A stretch of DNA of 64,000 nt from Neobacillus massiliamazoniensis (GTDB lineage Bacteria > Bacillota > Bacilli > Bacillales > Cytobacillaceae), in assembly GCF_001048695.1 (NCBI RefSeq), contig NZ_CVRB01000002.1:62001-126000 (forward strand), read 5' to 3'. Below the pieces are notes generated by a model that was not told the DNA's origin, searched no databases, and saw only the letters and a list, made by a program, of their open reading frames with translations. The position numbers and the translations under genes are program-made. Each line of letters begins with the position of its first letter. Position 1 is the first letter of the stretch. Shown here piece by piece: positions 8,493 to 16,768 of the stretch.

Positions 8493-9929
8493 CTATAAAA
8501 TCGGTGAAATAAGCCTAATTATGGATTCCATAATTCTCACAGTCAATGGTCTTTTTATAAACTCTTCTTTAGTTATTTCTCTACAATACTTTATATCCTC
8601 TTTAAAGGTATCCTCCAGAACTCTCGTAAATTCACTATTGTATATAAAACTATTAACCTCAAAGTTTAATTTAAAGCTTCTAATGTCCATATTGGCTGTA
8701 CCAATGCTGCATACAGCGCCATCTGCCATGATCGTTTTAGCATGAATAAATCCTCTTTCATATAAATATACCTTTATATTTACATTTAAAAGCTCCATTA
8801 TATAAGAATTAGCAGCCCAACCCATAAATTTATGATCTGGGTTTCCTGGTATCATAATTCTCACATCTACGCCCGATAATGCTGAAAGCTTTAAGGATTC
8901 TAACAATGTATCATCTGGCACAAAATATGGAGATTGTAAAAATAAATTTTCTTTTGCATTATTTATTATTTTTATATAACCATTTCTTATATACTGTTCT
9001 GTATGATCTGGTCCACTTGTAACGATTTGCATTCCTATTTTACTATCCACGAAGTTTTCTTGTTTTGGAAAATATTTCGCTACATCTTTTATCTCACAAT
9101 TCTTAGCATGGCTCCAATCTAGTAAAAACCTTTCCTCTAGTGAATATACTGCATCTCCAATAATTTTCAGATGAGTATCTCTCCAATAGCCTACTTTTTT
9201 GTCTTTACCTAAATACTCATCACCAATATTGAACCCGCCAACAAAACCTATTTCTCCATCTACTATTACTATTTTTCTATGATTTCTAAAATTGACCCTT
9301 CTATTTATTAATGGCAGGATCCCTGGAAAAAAAGCTGCATATTCAACTCCTGCACTATTCAATTCATGTAAATGCTTCTTAGTATTTAAGGTATGTGACC
9401 CCATTGCATCAAATAAAAACCTTACCTCAACACCTTTTTTAGCTTTACTCATTAAAATATTTAATATCTTTTTCCCTATATCATCTGGACGAAATATATA
9501 ATATTCAATATGAATAAATTTCTTTGCACTTTCTAAAGCTTTAATAAGAGCATCAAATTTTTCATTTCCTTCAGTATATAAAGTTAAATCATTATTTTGT
9601 GTGTACATTGCACCTGAATGCTTATAATTCATCATAATTAAATCTCTATGCTCATATGATGATAAATCATATTTGTACTCTTCCCTAACATGCTCTAAAA
9701 ATCTCTTTTTAGTTCCATCAGTTAAAATCTTCTTATTAAAAATCTTCTGCCTACTCATGTTCCTTCCAAATAATAAATAGATTAAAAATCCTCCAACTGG
9801 AATAATCATAATAATCAATAACCAAGCCCATGTAGTCGATGGATTTCTTCTTTCAAAAAATATCAATACGATAGCTAATAATATGTTTAAAATTAAAACG
9901 ATCGTGGATACAATTTCTACAGTGTCCAA
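8493..9929 (-). CDS. cls: Cardiolipin synthase (phospholipase D superfamily)
   Basis: Joins phosphatidylglycerol molecules to make cardiolipin at the membrane. Two N-terminal membrane segments (VLILNILLAIVLIFF and WLLIIMIIPVGGFLIYLLF) precede two HKD catalytic motifs: HRKIVIVDGEIGFVGGFNIGDEY near residue 216 and HAKTIMADGAVCSIGTANMD near residue 392. The chosen start is the TTG at 9929 behind GGAGGAGAAAGC; a longer frame from a TTG at 9947 would begin inside that ribosome-binding site. About 478 residues, usual for the family. The gene and the next 600 bp upstream are markedly AT-rich, with AAA, ATA and TTA codons dominating, unlike most neighbours, which hints at acquisition from a clostridia-like source. 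Confidence 0.93.
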   Translation of the reverse strand: MDTVEIVSTIVLILNILLAIVLIFFERRNPSTTWAWLLIIMIIPVGGFLIYLLFGRNMSRQKIFNKKILTDGTKKRFLEHVREEYKYDLSSYEHRDLIMMNYKHSGAMYTQNNDLTLYTEGNEKFDALIKALESAKKFIHIEYYIFRPDDIGKKILNILMSKAKKGVEVRFLFDAMGSHTLNTKKHLHELNSAGVEYAAFFPGILPLINRRVNFRNHRKIVIVDGEIGFVGGFNIGDEYLGKDKKVGYWRDTHLKIIGDAVYSLEERFLLDWSHAKNCEIKDVAKYFPKQENFVDSKIGMQIVTSGPDHTEQYIRNGYIKIINNAKENLFLQSPYFVPDDTLLESLKLSALSGVDVRIMIPGNPDHKFMGWAANSYIMELLNVNIKVYLYERGFIHAKTIMADGAVCSIGTANMDIRSFKLNFEVNSFIYNSEFTRVLEDTFKEDIKYCREITKEEFIKRPLTVRIMESIIRLISPIL

Positions 9930-9947
9930 GCTTTCTCCTCCGTTCAA

Positions 9948-10535
9948 TATATATATATATGACAGATTAATAAATAAATTTCAGTATACGTTTTTTAGAA
10001 ATCATATTTCTATGAACATCCTTTAAATATATCCCATTATCTTACTTTTTTCATCATATTTTTTTATAAAGAATTTTCCATACTTAAGCTGGCTCTAAAT
10101 TCTTCTATCTTCTCTTCATTATTATTTACTCTAACTAATTTCTACTTTCTCCATTATTTTAAATATTCTATCTCATAAAAATTAAAGCCTATCATATTTT
10201 TTATAACTGCAAAATTTAAATATGATATCTCTAATATTTAATAATTTACATTAATGCATTTTTATTTCTTTATATACTACTACAGTCATAGGGAATTCCT
10301 TCATTTTGGATATGGAAATTAGTCCAAAACAATCTAATTTCGACTTTTTATAACAAATATGGACAAAAAAACATACAAAAGACCGAATAGTACAAATGGG
10401 GGGGGATTATGGTGTTAGCTTGCATCTAGTAAAAAAGAACGATTTAAGTGTCAACTACAAGTTTGCAGTATAATTATATTCTTGATGGTAATCGTATTAT
10501 TAAAAATTTTAATGAAGGAATAGGAAAAGATTATT
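9948..10535. other. AT-rich intergenic stretch with a possible decayed reading frame
   Basis: No intact gene is seen. On the minus strand between about 10135 and 10030 two short overlapping frames read like one broken protein: VNNNEEKIEEFRA in one frame, then LKYGKFFIKKYDEKSKIMGY in another. This suggests a frameshifted remnant, but no family is recognised. On the plus strand a TATAAT at 10469-10474 may serve the LysM gene, and a run of eight or nine G lies near 10397. Confidence 0.3.
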
Positions 10536-11828
10536 ATGACAAAAGAATTATTTGTAAATGATGAATTAACACTTAGTAGGAAAGAAACTTACGGAAAAAG
10601 CAAGCAATCAAAGAGTGTACCAGTTTTTACTTCAAGGATGGAAAAACGCGACTATTATAAAGGCGTTAATCATTTTGATATTCGAAATGTAATAGATGTC
10701 AAAGGATTCCTGAAAGATATTCGTGAAAATTGGAATACATACGTTTCACATGTTCATCAATGGATTCAAAGAAATCCAGTAAAAAAACTTATCGTGACTG
10801 GTATTTTTACCGTTGTTATTGGCGGCTATCTTACAAGCACTGCGAATGCAGCATTTCTTCAAGAATACACATATCAGGTGAAAAATGGTGAAAAAATTGA
10901 AAATATCGCTAAGGAACATGGTGTAACCCCACAAGAAATATTACATGCTAATGGGCTAACTTCTATTGACGGAAAAAAAATTCTACTACCAAAAGTAGAA
11001 GACAGAACAGTTACTGCCTCAATACTAAATGTTCGGTTAAATCCAAACACTAAAAGTAGCATTATAGCAAAATATAAAAAAGGGGATATTGTTAAAGTTG
11101 CATACATAGAAAACGGATGGGCTGGCATTCTAATTAACGGGCAAGTTTGTTTTGTGAGTGCTGATTATCTTGCACCAAAACAAGTAGGTTCACCAACACC
11201 AAGCCACCCTACTACAATAGCTAAATCTCAAGTAAAAACAATGTATGTAACTACGTCATCGTTGCGAGTTAGAGAAAAGGCTTCTATGAGCAGTGCTGTA
11301 TTAGGTTCATTAAAATTAAACAGTAGCGTATCTGTAACATCAACTATGAATGGTTGGGCTCAGATTCAGTTCAATGGCAAAACAGCATTTGTTAGTGAAG
11401 CATTTTTAACTAATAACAAACCTACAAACAATGAGCCATTAAAAAACGACAGTACAATAACAAGTTCATCTGTGTATGTGATAAAGAGCGGTGATACTAT
11501 TACAAAAATCAGTAAAGCATTAGGTGTCTCTGTCTCATCTATTCAAGCACTAAATCCAACAGTAGACCCATCAAAGTTGAAAATTGGACAAACAATCAAA
11601 GTCCCTACCACACCTGCATCTACTACTAATCAAATACAAGTAGTAGCTCAACTAGGAGGGGTAGACTCGCAAGGAACCTTTCGTTTTATCACGTCTGATG
11701 GAAGCACTTATGCTGCAAAAGCATCAGGTAACATGTTAAATGAATTATATAAACATCAAGGGAAACAAGTAACATTAACACTTGAAGGAAATAGGGGTCA
11801 ACAAATGACCTTAATATCTCTTCAATAA
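10536..11828 (+). CDS. Cell-wall-binding protein with LysM and bacterial SH3 domains
   Basis: A 430-residue protein likely exported to the wall. A cytoplasmic-looking N-terminus of about 80 residues precedes one membrane segment (KKLIVTGIFTVVIGGYL) ending in a signal-peptidase-like TANAA. Then come a first LysM domain (YTYQVKNGEKIENIAKEHGV), an SH3b domain (about 170-215, SILNVRLNPNTKSSIIAKYK), a second SH3b (SSLRVREKASMSSAVLGSLK) and a second LysM (YVIKSGDTITKISKALGVSV). A C-terminal beta-rich region of about 65 residues is not recognised. No catalytic domain is seen, so it may anchor or regulate rather than cut peptidoglycan. The ribosome-binding site is weak (AGGAATAGGAAAAG). Confidence 0.8.
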   Translation: MTKELFVNDELTLSRKETYGKSKQSKSVPVFTSRMEKRDYYKGVNHFDIRNVIDVKGFLKDIRENWNTYVSHVHQWIQRNPVKKLIVTGIFTVVIGGYLTSTANAAFLQEYTYQVKNGEKIENIAKEHGVTPQEILHANGLTSIDGKKILLPKVEDRTVTASILNVRLNPNTKSSIIAKYKKGDIVKVAYIENGWAGILINGQVCFVSADYLAPKQVGSPTPSHPTTIAKSQVKTMYVTTSSLRVREKASMSSAVLGSLKLNSSVSVTSTMNGWAQIQFNGKTAFVSEAFLTNNKPTNNEPLKNDSTITSSSVYVIKSGDTITKISKALGVSVSSIQALNPTVDPSKLKIGQTIKVPTTPASTTNQIQVVAQLGGVDSQGTFRFITSDGSTYAAKASGNMLNELYKHQGKQVTLTLEGNRGQQMTLISLQ

Positions 11829-11849
11829 ATCGAAACAATAATATTATTA

Positions 11850-11871
11850 GCCTCCTTGTGAGGCTTTTTTT
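11850..11871 (+). terminator. Intrinsic terminator after the LysM/SH3 gene
   Basis: AGCCTCCTTGTGAGGCT forms a 6-bp GC-rich stem with a short loop, followed by seven T residues, 20 bp after the stop codon. Confidence 0.85.
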
Positions 11872-11927
11872 GCTAGCTAGATATTTGACATTTTTGGAGT
11901 TTCACTGGCACTTAGACAAAAATGAAT

Positions 11928-11956
11928 GAACGGCAGAGGTTTATCCTCTACCGTTC
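11928..11956 (-). terminator. Terminator-like hairpin ending the BMC operon
   Basis: Minus-strand reading gives a GAACGGTAGAGG and CCTCTGCCGTTC stem pair with a 5-nt loop, then ATTCATTTTTG. It lies about 20 bp after the last BMC gene. A near copy sits behind the preceding BMC paralogue at 12318-12346. Confidence 0.7.
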
Positions 11957-11978
11957 AGTGAAAATCATTTCAATACTC

Positions 11979-12278
11979 TTATTTTACAGCTTCCGCTCCT
12001 ACTCTACTTGTTGGAAGAACACTTTCAACTTCAGCGTGTGGACGTGGTATCACATGAACTGAAATCAGTTCACCTACACGTTCAGCTGCAGCTGCTCCAG
12101 CGTCAGTTGCTGCCTTTACAGCACCTACGTCCCCTCTTACCATTACGGTTACAAGACCGCCGCCAACATGTTCTTTACCAATGAGATAAACATTTGCTGC
12201 TTTTACCATTGCATCTGCAGCCTCAATTGCTCCAACTAAACCCCTTGTTTCAATCATTCCTAATGCATCATATTTCAT
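11979..12278 (-). CDS. BMC-H shell protein (PduA/EutM type), copy 1
   Basis: Single-BMC-domain protein of 99 residues that forms hexameric tiles of the microcompartment shell. The fold signature is clear: [40 protein letters not shown] and a C-terminal [10 protein letters not shown]. It is the last gene of the operon and about 85% identical to the preceding gene, differing mainly at the tail, so the pair arose by tandem duplication. Start ATG follows TTGGAGGTATGAAAA. Confidence 0.96.
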   Translation of the reverse strand: MKYDALGMIETRGLVGAIEAADAMVKAANVYLIGKEHVGGGLVTVMVRGDVGAVKAATDAGAAAAERVGELISVHVIPRPHAEVESVLPTSRVGAEAVK

Positions 12279-12317
12279 TTTTCATACCTCCAAAGTTTAT
12301 TTTTAAAAGTAATAACG

Positions 12318-12346
12318 GAACGGGAAGAGGTGATCCTCTTCCGTTC
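12318..12346 (-). terminator. Intercistronic hairpin between duplicated BMC genes
   Basis: On the minus strand GAACGGAAGAGG and CCTCTTCCCGTTC pair with a 4-nt loop and one bulge. It follows the upstream BMC-H paralogue at the same distance as the terminal hairpin follows the downstream one. Without a strong T-run it may act as a transcript stabiliser or partial terminator rather than a full stop. Confidence 0.55.
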
Positions 12347-12381
12347 AGGGGGAAAGTCAACTCAATGTTTTGTAAATTTAA

Positions 12382-12672
12382 TTATTCCTTTGCTGCACTG
12401 CTTGCAGGAAGAACCGTTTCAACCTCAGCATGTGGACGTGGGATTACGTGAACGGAGATTAGTTCACCTACACGCTGTGCTGCAGCGGCTCCAGCGTCAG
12501 TTGCTGCCTTTACAGCACCTACATCCCCTCTTACCATCACAGTTACTAGACCGCCACCAACAAGTTCTTTACCCACAAGGTTTACATTTGCTGCTTTAAC
12601 CATTGCATCTGCAGCCTCAATTGCTCCAACTAAACCTTTTGTTTCAATCATTCCTAATGCATCATATTTCAT
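12382..12672 (-). CDS. BMC-H shell protein (PduA/EutM type), copy 2
   Basis: A 96-residue single-BMC-domain hexamer-forming shell protein, near twin of the following gene. Conserved blocks: [40 protein letters not shown] and [14 protein letters not shown] follows TAGGAGGTACGAAAA. It lies about 20 bp below pduL. Both copies keep the GG-rich pore region, so both probably make open central pores for metabolite passage, as known for PduA-type proteins. Confidence 0.96.
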   Translation of the reverse strand: MKYDALGMIETKGLVGAIEAADAMVKAANVNLVGKELVGGGLVTVMVRGDVGAVKAATDAGAAAAQRVGELISVHVIPRPHAEVETVLPASSAAKE

Positions 12673-12692
12673 TTTTCGTACCTCCTAAATGA

Positions 12693-13343
12693 TTATTTTA
12701 TTAATTTTATTTTTGTTGACGAATTAACACCCATAGCATTTGCTTCTTCAATGTCAATATGGCATTCGAGTATAGAGGCATCATTTGCTCTTATTGCAAC
12801 ATTGTTGAGAATGCCACCGCGTGGACCATTAATTTCGATTGACACGATCTGTCCATCGTGAACACCGAAATGCTTTGCATCTTCTGGTCCCATGTGTATA
12901 TGCCTTTGTGCAACAATTAGACCTTCGTTTATCTGAACAGAGCCCTTTGGACCAATTAGGGTGATTCCAGGTGTCCCTTGTAAATCGCCTGACATTCTTG
13001 TCTGAGTTCCTCGACCAAGCTTAAAGCCATCTCCTTCAAGAATTTCCACCTGTGTCTTACTACGTACTGGGCCAAGAATTCTTACCTTTTCAATGGCACC
13101 TTTAGGTCCGCAAATGGTTACTGTTTCCTTACATGCATATTGTCCAGGCTGTAACAAGTCTTTAAGCTTCGTCATCTGATAGCCTTCTCCAAACAGACGG
13201 TTTACATCTTCTTGGGATAGATGGATATGCCGATTCGAAACTCCAACCGGAATTTCATATGTATCCTTTTTAACTTCTGTTGGAGTGAGATTCGCTTGTA
13301 ACGCCTCGATCAAAAGTTTCAGTACATCCTCATGTTTGTCCAT
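12693..13343 (-). CDS. pduL: PduL-type phosphate acyltransferase (acetyl-CoA to acetyl-phosphate)
   Basis: A 216-residue BMC phosphotransacylase that recycles CoA inside the compartment and makes acetyl-phosphate. It has the two PduL halves with zinc-binding histidine motifs VSNRHIHLS (about 33-41) and AQRHIHMGPEDA (about 145-156). The first 20 or so residues (MDKHEDVLKLLIEALQANL) form an amphipathic helix of the kind used as an encapsulation peptide. It sits between the first ALDH gene and the BMC-H pair. ATG follows GGGGGTAAGCAGAA. Confidence 0.95.
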   Translation of the reverse strand: MDKHEDVLKLLIEALQANLTPTEVKKDTYEIPVGVSNRHIHLSQEDVNRLFGEGYQMTKLKDLLQPGQYACKETVTICGPKGAIEKVRILGPVRSKTQVEILEGDGFKLGRGTQTRMSGDLQGTPGITLIGPKGSVQINEGLIVAQRHIHMGPEDAKHFGVHDGQIVSIEINGPRGGILNNVAIRANDASILECHIDIEEANAMGVNSSTKIKLIK

Positions 13344-13349
13344 TTCTGC

Positions 13350-14888
13350 TTACCCCCTCTTCATTGCATCGACTAACTCATTGATTAGCTTTAAAAGCTG
13401 TTCATTATTAGAGCCGTTTAACATCGATGTTAATGAAGAAGTATTTTCATTGCCACTTCCTATACCATTTTGGCTATCACAGCTATTGCATGTAAGCTCG
13501 GGATAGTTGAACGTCGGATCTGAAGATGCTAATGTGCTGCAATCTCTCAATCCGTAAGCCACTCTCTTAACATTAATCAAATGAACCGGGCTAACATTTT
13601 CAGAAACAGAGCTTCCGCCCCAAGTTCCGCATCCTAATGTAAATGAAGGCATTAGTCCAGTGCTTCCTCCAGTAGCCCCTTGAGTACTGCCTGTATTCAC
13701 TAAAATACGGGCCGCCGGTTTCTTAGCAAATTTCATCACCATATCTCTACTCTCAGTATGAATGCTCATACTGTGGCCAATACCGTTCTGAAGCAGCTTA
13801 ATGCAAAGTTCGCAAGCTTCTTGCCAATCTTTCACTGTATAAAAAGCGAGTACGGTTGTCAGCTTTTCAAAGGATAATGGATAATCAGGACCTACACCTT
13901 GCTGTTCCCCAATCAAAACCTTTGTTCCTTCCGGAATGGAAAACCCTGCTGCGGCTGCAATAACCTGCGGCGATCTTCCAACAAACTTGGCATTCATGGC
14001 ATGGCCATTTTTAAACAACAATCCGCAGACTTTTGCTGTTTCTTCCGGACTCATAAAATAGCCGCCTTGCTGTTTAAGTTCAGCGATTATTTGATCCCGG
14101 TTACATTCTTCCACTACCATGGACTGCTCAGATGCGCAAATGGTGCCATAATCAAAGGTTTTACTGGCTAAAATATTCGTTACAGCTTGCTTAACATTGG
14201 CAGTTCTCTCAATATAAGACGGACAGTTTCCAGCGCCAACCCCTAATGCAGGTTTACCTGCACTGTATGAGGCTTTCACAAGGCCAGGTCCTCCGGTTGC
14301 AATAATCATCTTCACTTCTTTGCTTTTCATCAACTCATTTGTTGCACCCATTGTAGGCATTGAAATGCAACCTACTATGTTGGCAGGACCCCCCGCCTCT
14401 TCAGCCGCTTTGTTCATAAGTTCTGCAGCCTTCAAAGTACATTTGGCCGCAGATGGATGCGGAGAAAATACAATGGCATTACGGGATTTAATGGCAATCA
14501 TTGATTTATAAATAGCTGTTGAGGTCGGGTTTGTCGATGGGATAATCCCCATAATCAAACCAACCGGCTCTGCAACATCCATTACTTTCTCTGCTTCGTT
14601 TTCATGAATCACACCAATGGTTTTCATATCTTTTATTGATTTATACAAAATAGTAGAAGCCAAATGATTTTTATAGGTCTTATCGGCAACTTTACCAAAA
14701 CCAGTCTCTTCCACAGCCATTTTGGCAAGAAGAACTGCATTTTCCGTAGCCACTTTTACCATATTGCGTAAGATTCTATCAATTTGTTCTTCCGTATATT
14801 CAGCAATCTGATCAGCCGCAGCCTTACCCATACGGGCGAGGTCTCTTACTTCTTGTATAGATCGTAAATCATAATCAAAATTCTCCAT
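13350..14888 (-). CDS. CoA-acylating aldehyde dehydrogenase of the BMC (active type)
   Basis: A 512-residue EutE/PduP-like enzyme that oxidises acetaldehyde with NAD+ and CoA to acetyl-CoA. The catalytic cysteine is C251 within SKTFDYGTICASEQSM; the nucleotide-binding region (PSTNPTSTAIYK) and glycine-rich SYSAGKPALGVGAGN are intact. After the catalytic domain there is a linker and a C-terminal amphipathic helix (NNEQLLKLINELVDAMKRG), typical of a cargo encapsulation peptide. It is followed after 6 bp by pduL. A paralogue at 24718-26205 lacks the cysteine. Confidence 0.95.
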   Translation of the reverse strand: MENFDYDLRSIQEVRDLARMGKAAADQIAEYTEEQIDRILRNMVKVATENAVLLAKMAVEETGFGKVADKTYKNHLASTILYKSIKDMKTIGVIHENEAEKVMDVAEPVGLIMGIIPSTNPTSTAIYKSMIAIKSRNAIVFSPHPSAAKCTLKAAELMNKAAEEAGGPANIVGCISMPTMGATNELMKSKEVKMIIATGGPGLVKASYSAGKPALGVGAGNCPSYIERTANVKQAVTNILASKTFDYGTICASEQSMVVEECNRDQIIAELKQQGGYFMSPEETAKVCGLLFKNGHAMNAKFVGRSPQVIAAAAGFSIPEGTKVLIGEQQGVGPDYPLSFEKLTTVLAFYTVKDWQEACELCIKLLQNGIGHSMSIHTESRDMVMKFAKKPAARILVNTGSTQGATGGSTGLMPSFTLGCGTWGGSSVSENVSPVHLINVKRVAYGLRDCSTLASSDPTFNYPELTCNSCDSQNGIGSGNENTSSLTSMLNGSNNEQLLKLINELVDAMKRG

Positions 14889-14909
14889 TAGATGATTACT
14901 CCCTTCTGT

Positions 14910-15512
14910 CTATTCATCTAATTTTTTGTTGCTATAATAGTCATTAAACTCTGTAAGCAACGTTTTCTTATCTGCCTTGGAAATCATTCTTCCGGCAATC
15001 CCTAACTGTTCATATTCACGAGCTAGATTTCGAAGCTTGGTCACTTTAAAGCTGTTCAGAAGCTCAAGGACTTCTTCTAAACCATGATCAAGAACCTTTT
15101 GATCCAGCATAAATTTATTGATTTCTTCAGAATCTAGTTCAATTGAAATCGTTCTTTTGTCTTCAACTACTGAAGTTTCTTCTTTAGGTTCCACTTTTAT
15201 AGACTTCAAAGTTTGTAGTTTAGCAACCTCCAGTGGTTTTACTGACCCAATCATGTCATCCAATTCCTCGTGAGGACGGGGAATGACATGCTTAGAAACT
15301 AGCAATTCACTATTTATTTGTCTCACTGCGGCTGTGCCAGCTTCAACAGCTGCTGTAACGGCGCCTACATCACCGGTTACAGCGATTGAAACAAGACCGC
15401 CTCCGACATAGGTCTTTTCAACAAGGGTAACTTCTGCCGCCTTAAGCATTACATCTGCACTCTCAACAGCTGCAAGGAGTCCTCTTGTTTCAATTAACCC
15501 AAGTGCTTGCAT
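14910..15512 (-). CDS. BMC-H shell protein with a C-terminal extension
   Basis: 200 residues: an N-terminal BMC domain (about 1-95: ALGLIETRGLLAAVESADVM, VGGGLVSIAVTGDVGAVTAA, HVIPRPHEELDD), then an acidic/lysine-rich linker and a roughly 75-residue helical tail (SEEINKFMLDQKVLDHGLEE onward). Tailed BMC-H proteins of similar architecture occur in other BMC loci (for example PduK), but this tail has no cysteine motif for an Fe-S cluster. The tail may bind cargo or cytosolic partners. RBS TTAAGGAGAGGGG. Confidence 0.92.
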   Translation of the reverse strand: MQALGLIETRGLLAAVESADVMLKAAEVTLVEKTYVGGGLVSIAVTGDVGAVTAAVEAGTAAVRQINSELLVSKHVIPRPHEELDDMIGSVKPLEVAKLQTLKSIKVEPKEETSVVEDKRTISIELDSEEINKFMLDQKVLDHGLEEVLELLNSFKVTKLRNLAREYEQLGIAGRMISKADKKTLLTEFNDYYSNKKLDE

Positions 15513-15530
15513 TTTCCCCTCTCCTTAACT

Positions 15531-16184
15531 CTACATAAGGTCAGCCCAATTGGCAGGATATGTAGTATAGAATAGTTTAGCCTTATCAGGAGAACCCCAA
15601 ATTACCTTAGAGCCTGACGGTACATAAATCACATCTCCAGGATATGCAGTAAAGGTTTTTCCATTAATGGTGATTGTTAAAGTGCCTTCAATGATATAAT
15701 CAATTTCCTCATAGCTTAGTTCCCATTCAAAATTGGATTTTTCTATCGTTAAAAATCCGGCACTCATGGAAGAGTCATTTTTACTAATTAATTCTTGATA
15801 AAAAACTTTATTGTTTGGGTTTCCTGTATCAAATGCATCAAACTTTACCGAATTACCACGAACTACCTTTAATCCTCCATCACCGTGTTCAGCAAGATAT
15901 GGTTCAGTATGGAAGGTATCAAACAATCCTTTTAGAAGTCCTTTATCTACCATTGCTTTGAGCACAGTGTAGATCATATTACTGTCTATTTCACCGCCAC
16001 AGGGATTTACTGGTTCAGAAGGTTTCACCTCAAAGCTATTATTCTTAAAAGAAAACTCTATTCCGCTAACGATAGCTTCATCCTTAGCTGCAGGAGTAAT
16101 AATCGTATTGCTATCAATAATCACTACTTTCTGTTCTTGTTTCTTAAAAGCTTCAACATCTTTTACGGATATCAATTTCTTCAT
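15531..16184 (-). CDS. EutQ-like cupin, probable acetate kinase of the BMC
   Basis: 217 residues with a C-terminal cupin fold of the EutQ family: YEEIDYIIEGTLTITINGK, AYPGDVIYVPSGSKVIWGSP. EutQ of Salmonella has been shown to have acetate kinase activity, so here it could convert acetyl-phosphate from PduL to acetate plus ATP. The N-terminal third (about 1-75) is less conserved. It lies between two shell genes in the operon. RBS GAGAGGAGGTGAAGG. Function beyond the family is inferred from context. Confidence 0.85.
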   Translation of the reverse strand: MKKLISVKDVEAFKKQEQKVVIIDSNTIITPAAKDEAIVSGIEFSFKNNSFEVKPSEPVNPCGGEIDSNMIYTVLKAMVDKGLLKGLFDTFHTEPYLAEHGDGGLKVVRGNSVKFDAFDTGNPNNKVFYQELISKNDSSMSAGFLTIEKSNFEWELSYEEIDYIIEGTLTITINGKTFTAYPGDVIYVPSGSKVIWGSPDKAKLFYTTYPANWADLM

Positions 16185-16218
16185 CCCTTCACCTCCTCTC
16201 AGTGTGAGATAAAAGAGT

Positions 16219-16767
16219 TTAGTATAAACATGGGATCAGTCTGTCGGATACCGATGCGATAACCTCTGCATTTACGAGCAAACCTTTTTCTTCAGCGATT
16301 CCTTTTCCCGCTTCCATACTTGTTTTAACGGCAGCCACATCACCGGTAAAAGTGAAGAATGCCTTTCCTCCCAGTCCATTCCCTAAACGAAGTTCAAGTG
16401 CTTGGACATTAGCAGTTTTAAGAATGGCATCCGCAGCTAAGATCATCGTTGCTAAGGAGAAAGACTCTATTATTCCCAACGCCTGAATTCTATCAGGCAT
16501 TGTGGTTCCTGCAATGGCGGGAAATACTGCAGGACTAACATTAGGGATAATGAGAGAATCAACAAAATATTCTTCCGCCAGCCTTTCACCTATTCCTACT
16601 GAATCCTGAACTGCCGCAACATCACCATGAACAATAGCAATATACTTCCCAGGGCAAGTAGAACTAGCTGTAACGATTTCCACATCAGAAATCTTTACCA
16701 TCTGATCTGCTGCGAAAATACCACGGGCAATGCTTGTAAATTCTACTACTCCTATCGCATTCGCCAT
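16219..16767 (-). CDS. Tandem-BMC shell protein, PduT-like, with Fe-S cysteine
   Basis: 182 residues with two BMC domains (about 1-90 and 91-180), forming pseudo-hexameric trimers. It carries C38 in TCPGKY, the same position and motif (CPGK) as the cysteine of PduT that holds a [4Fe-4S] cluster in the trimer pore. A role in moving electrons across the shell is therefore likely, together with the PduS-like flavoprotein encoded just downstream. The stop of this gene and the next start are about 18 bp from their neighbours. RBS AAGGAGGGACT. Confidence 0.93.
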   Translation of the reverse strand: MANAIGVVEFTSIARGIFAADQMVKISDVEIVTASSTCPGKYIAIVHGDVAAVQDSVGIGERLAEEYFVDSLIIPNVSPAVFPAIAGTTMPDRIQALGIIESFSLATMILAADAILKTANVQALELRLGNGLGGKAFFTFTGDVAAVKTSMEAGKGIAEEKGLLVNAEVIASVSDRLIPCLY

Positions 16768-16768
16768 T

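Noticed and set aside
12194..12599. Plus-strand frames rich in Leu/Gln across the duplicated BMC genes
   Set aside because: They are antisense shadows of the two shell protein genes, low in complexity and without ribosome-binding sites.
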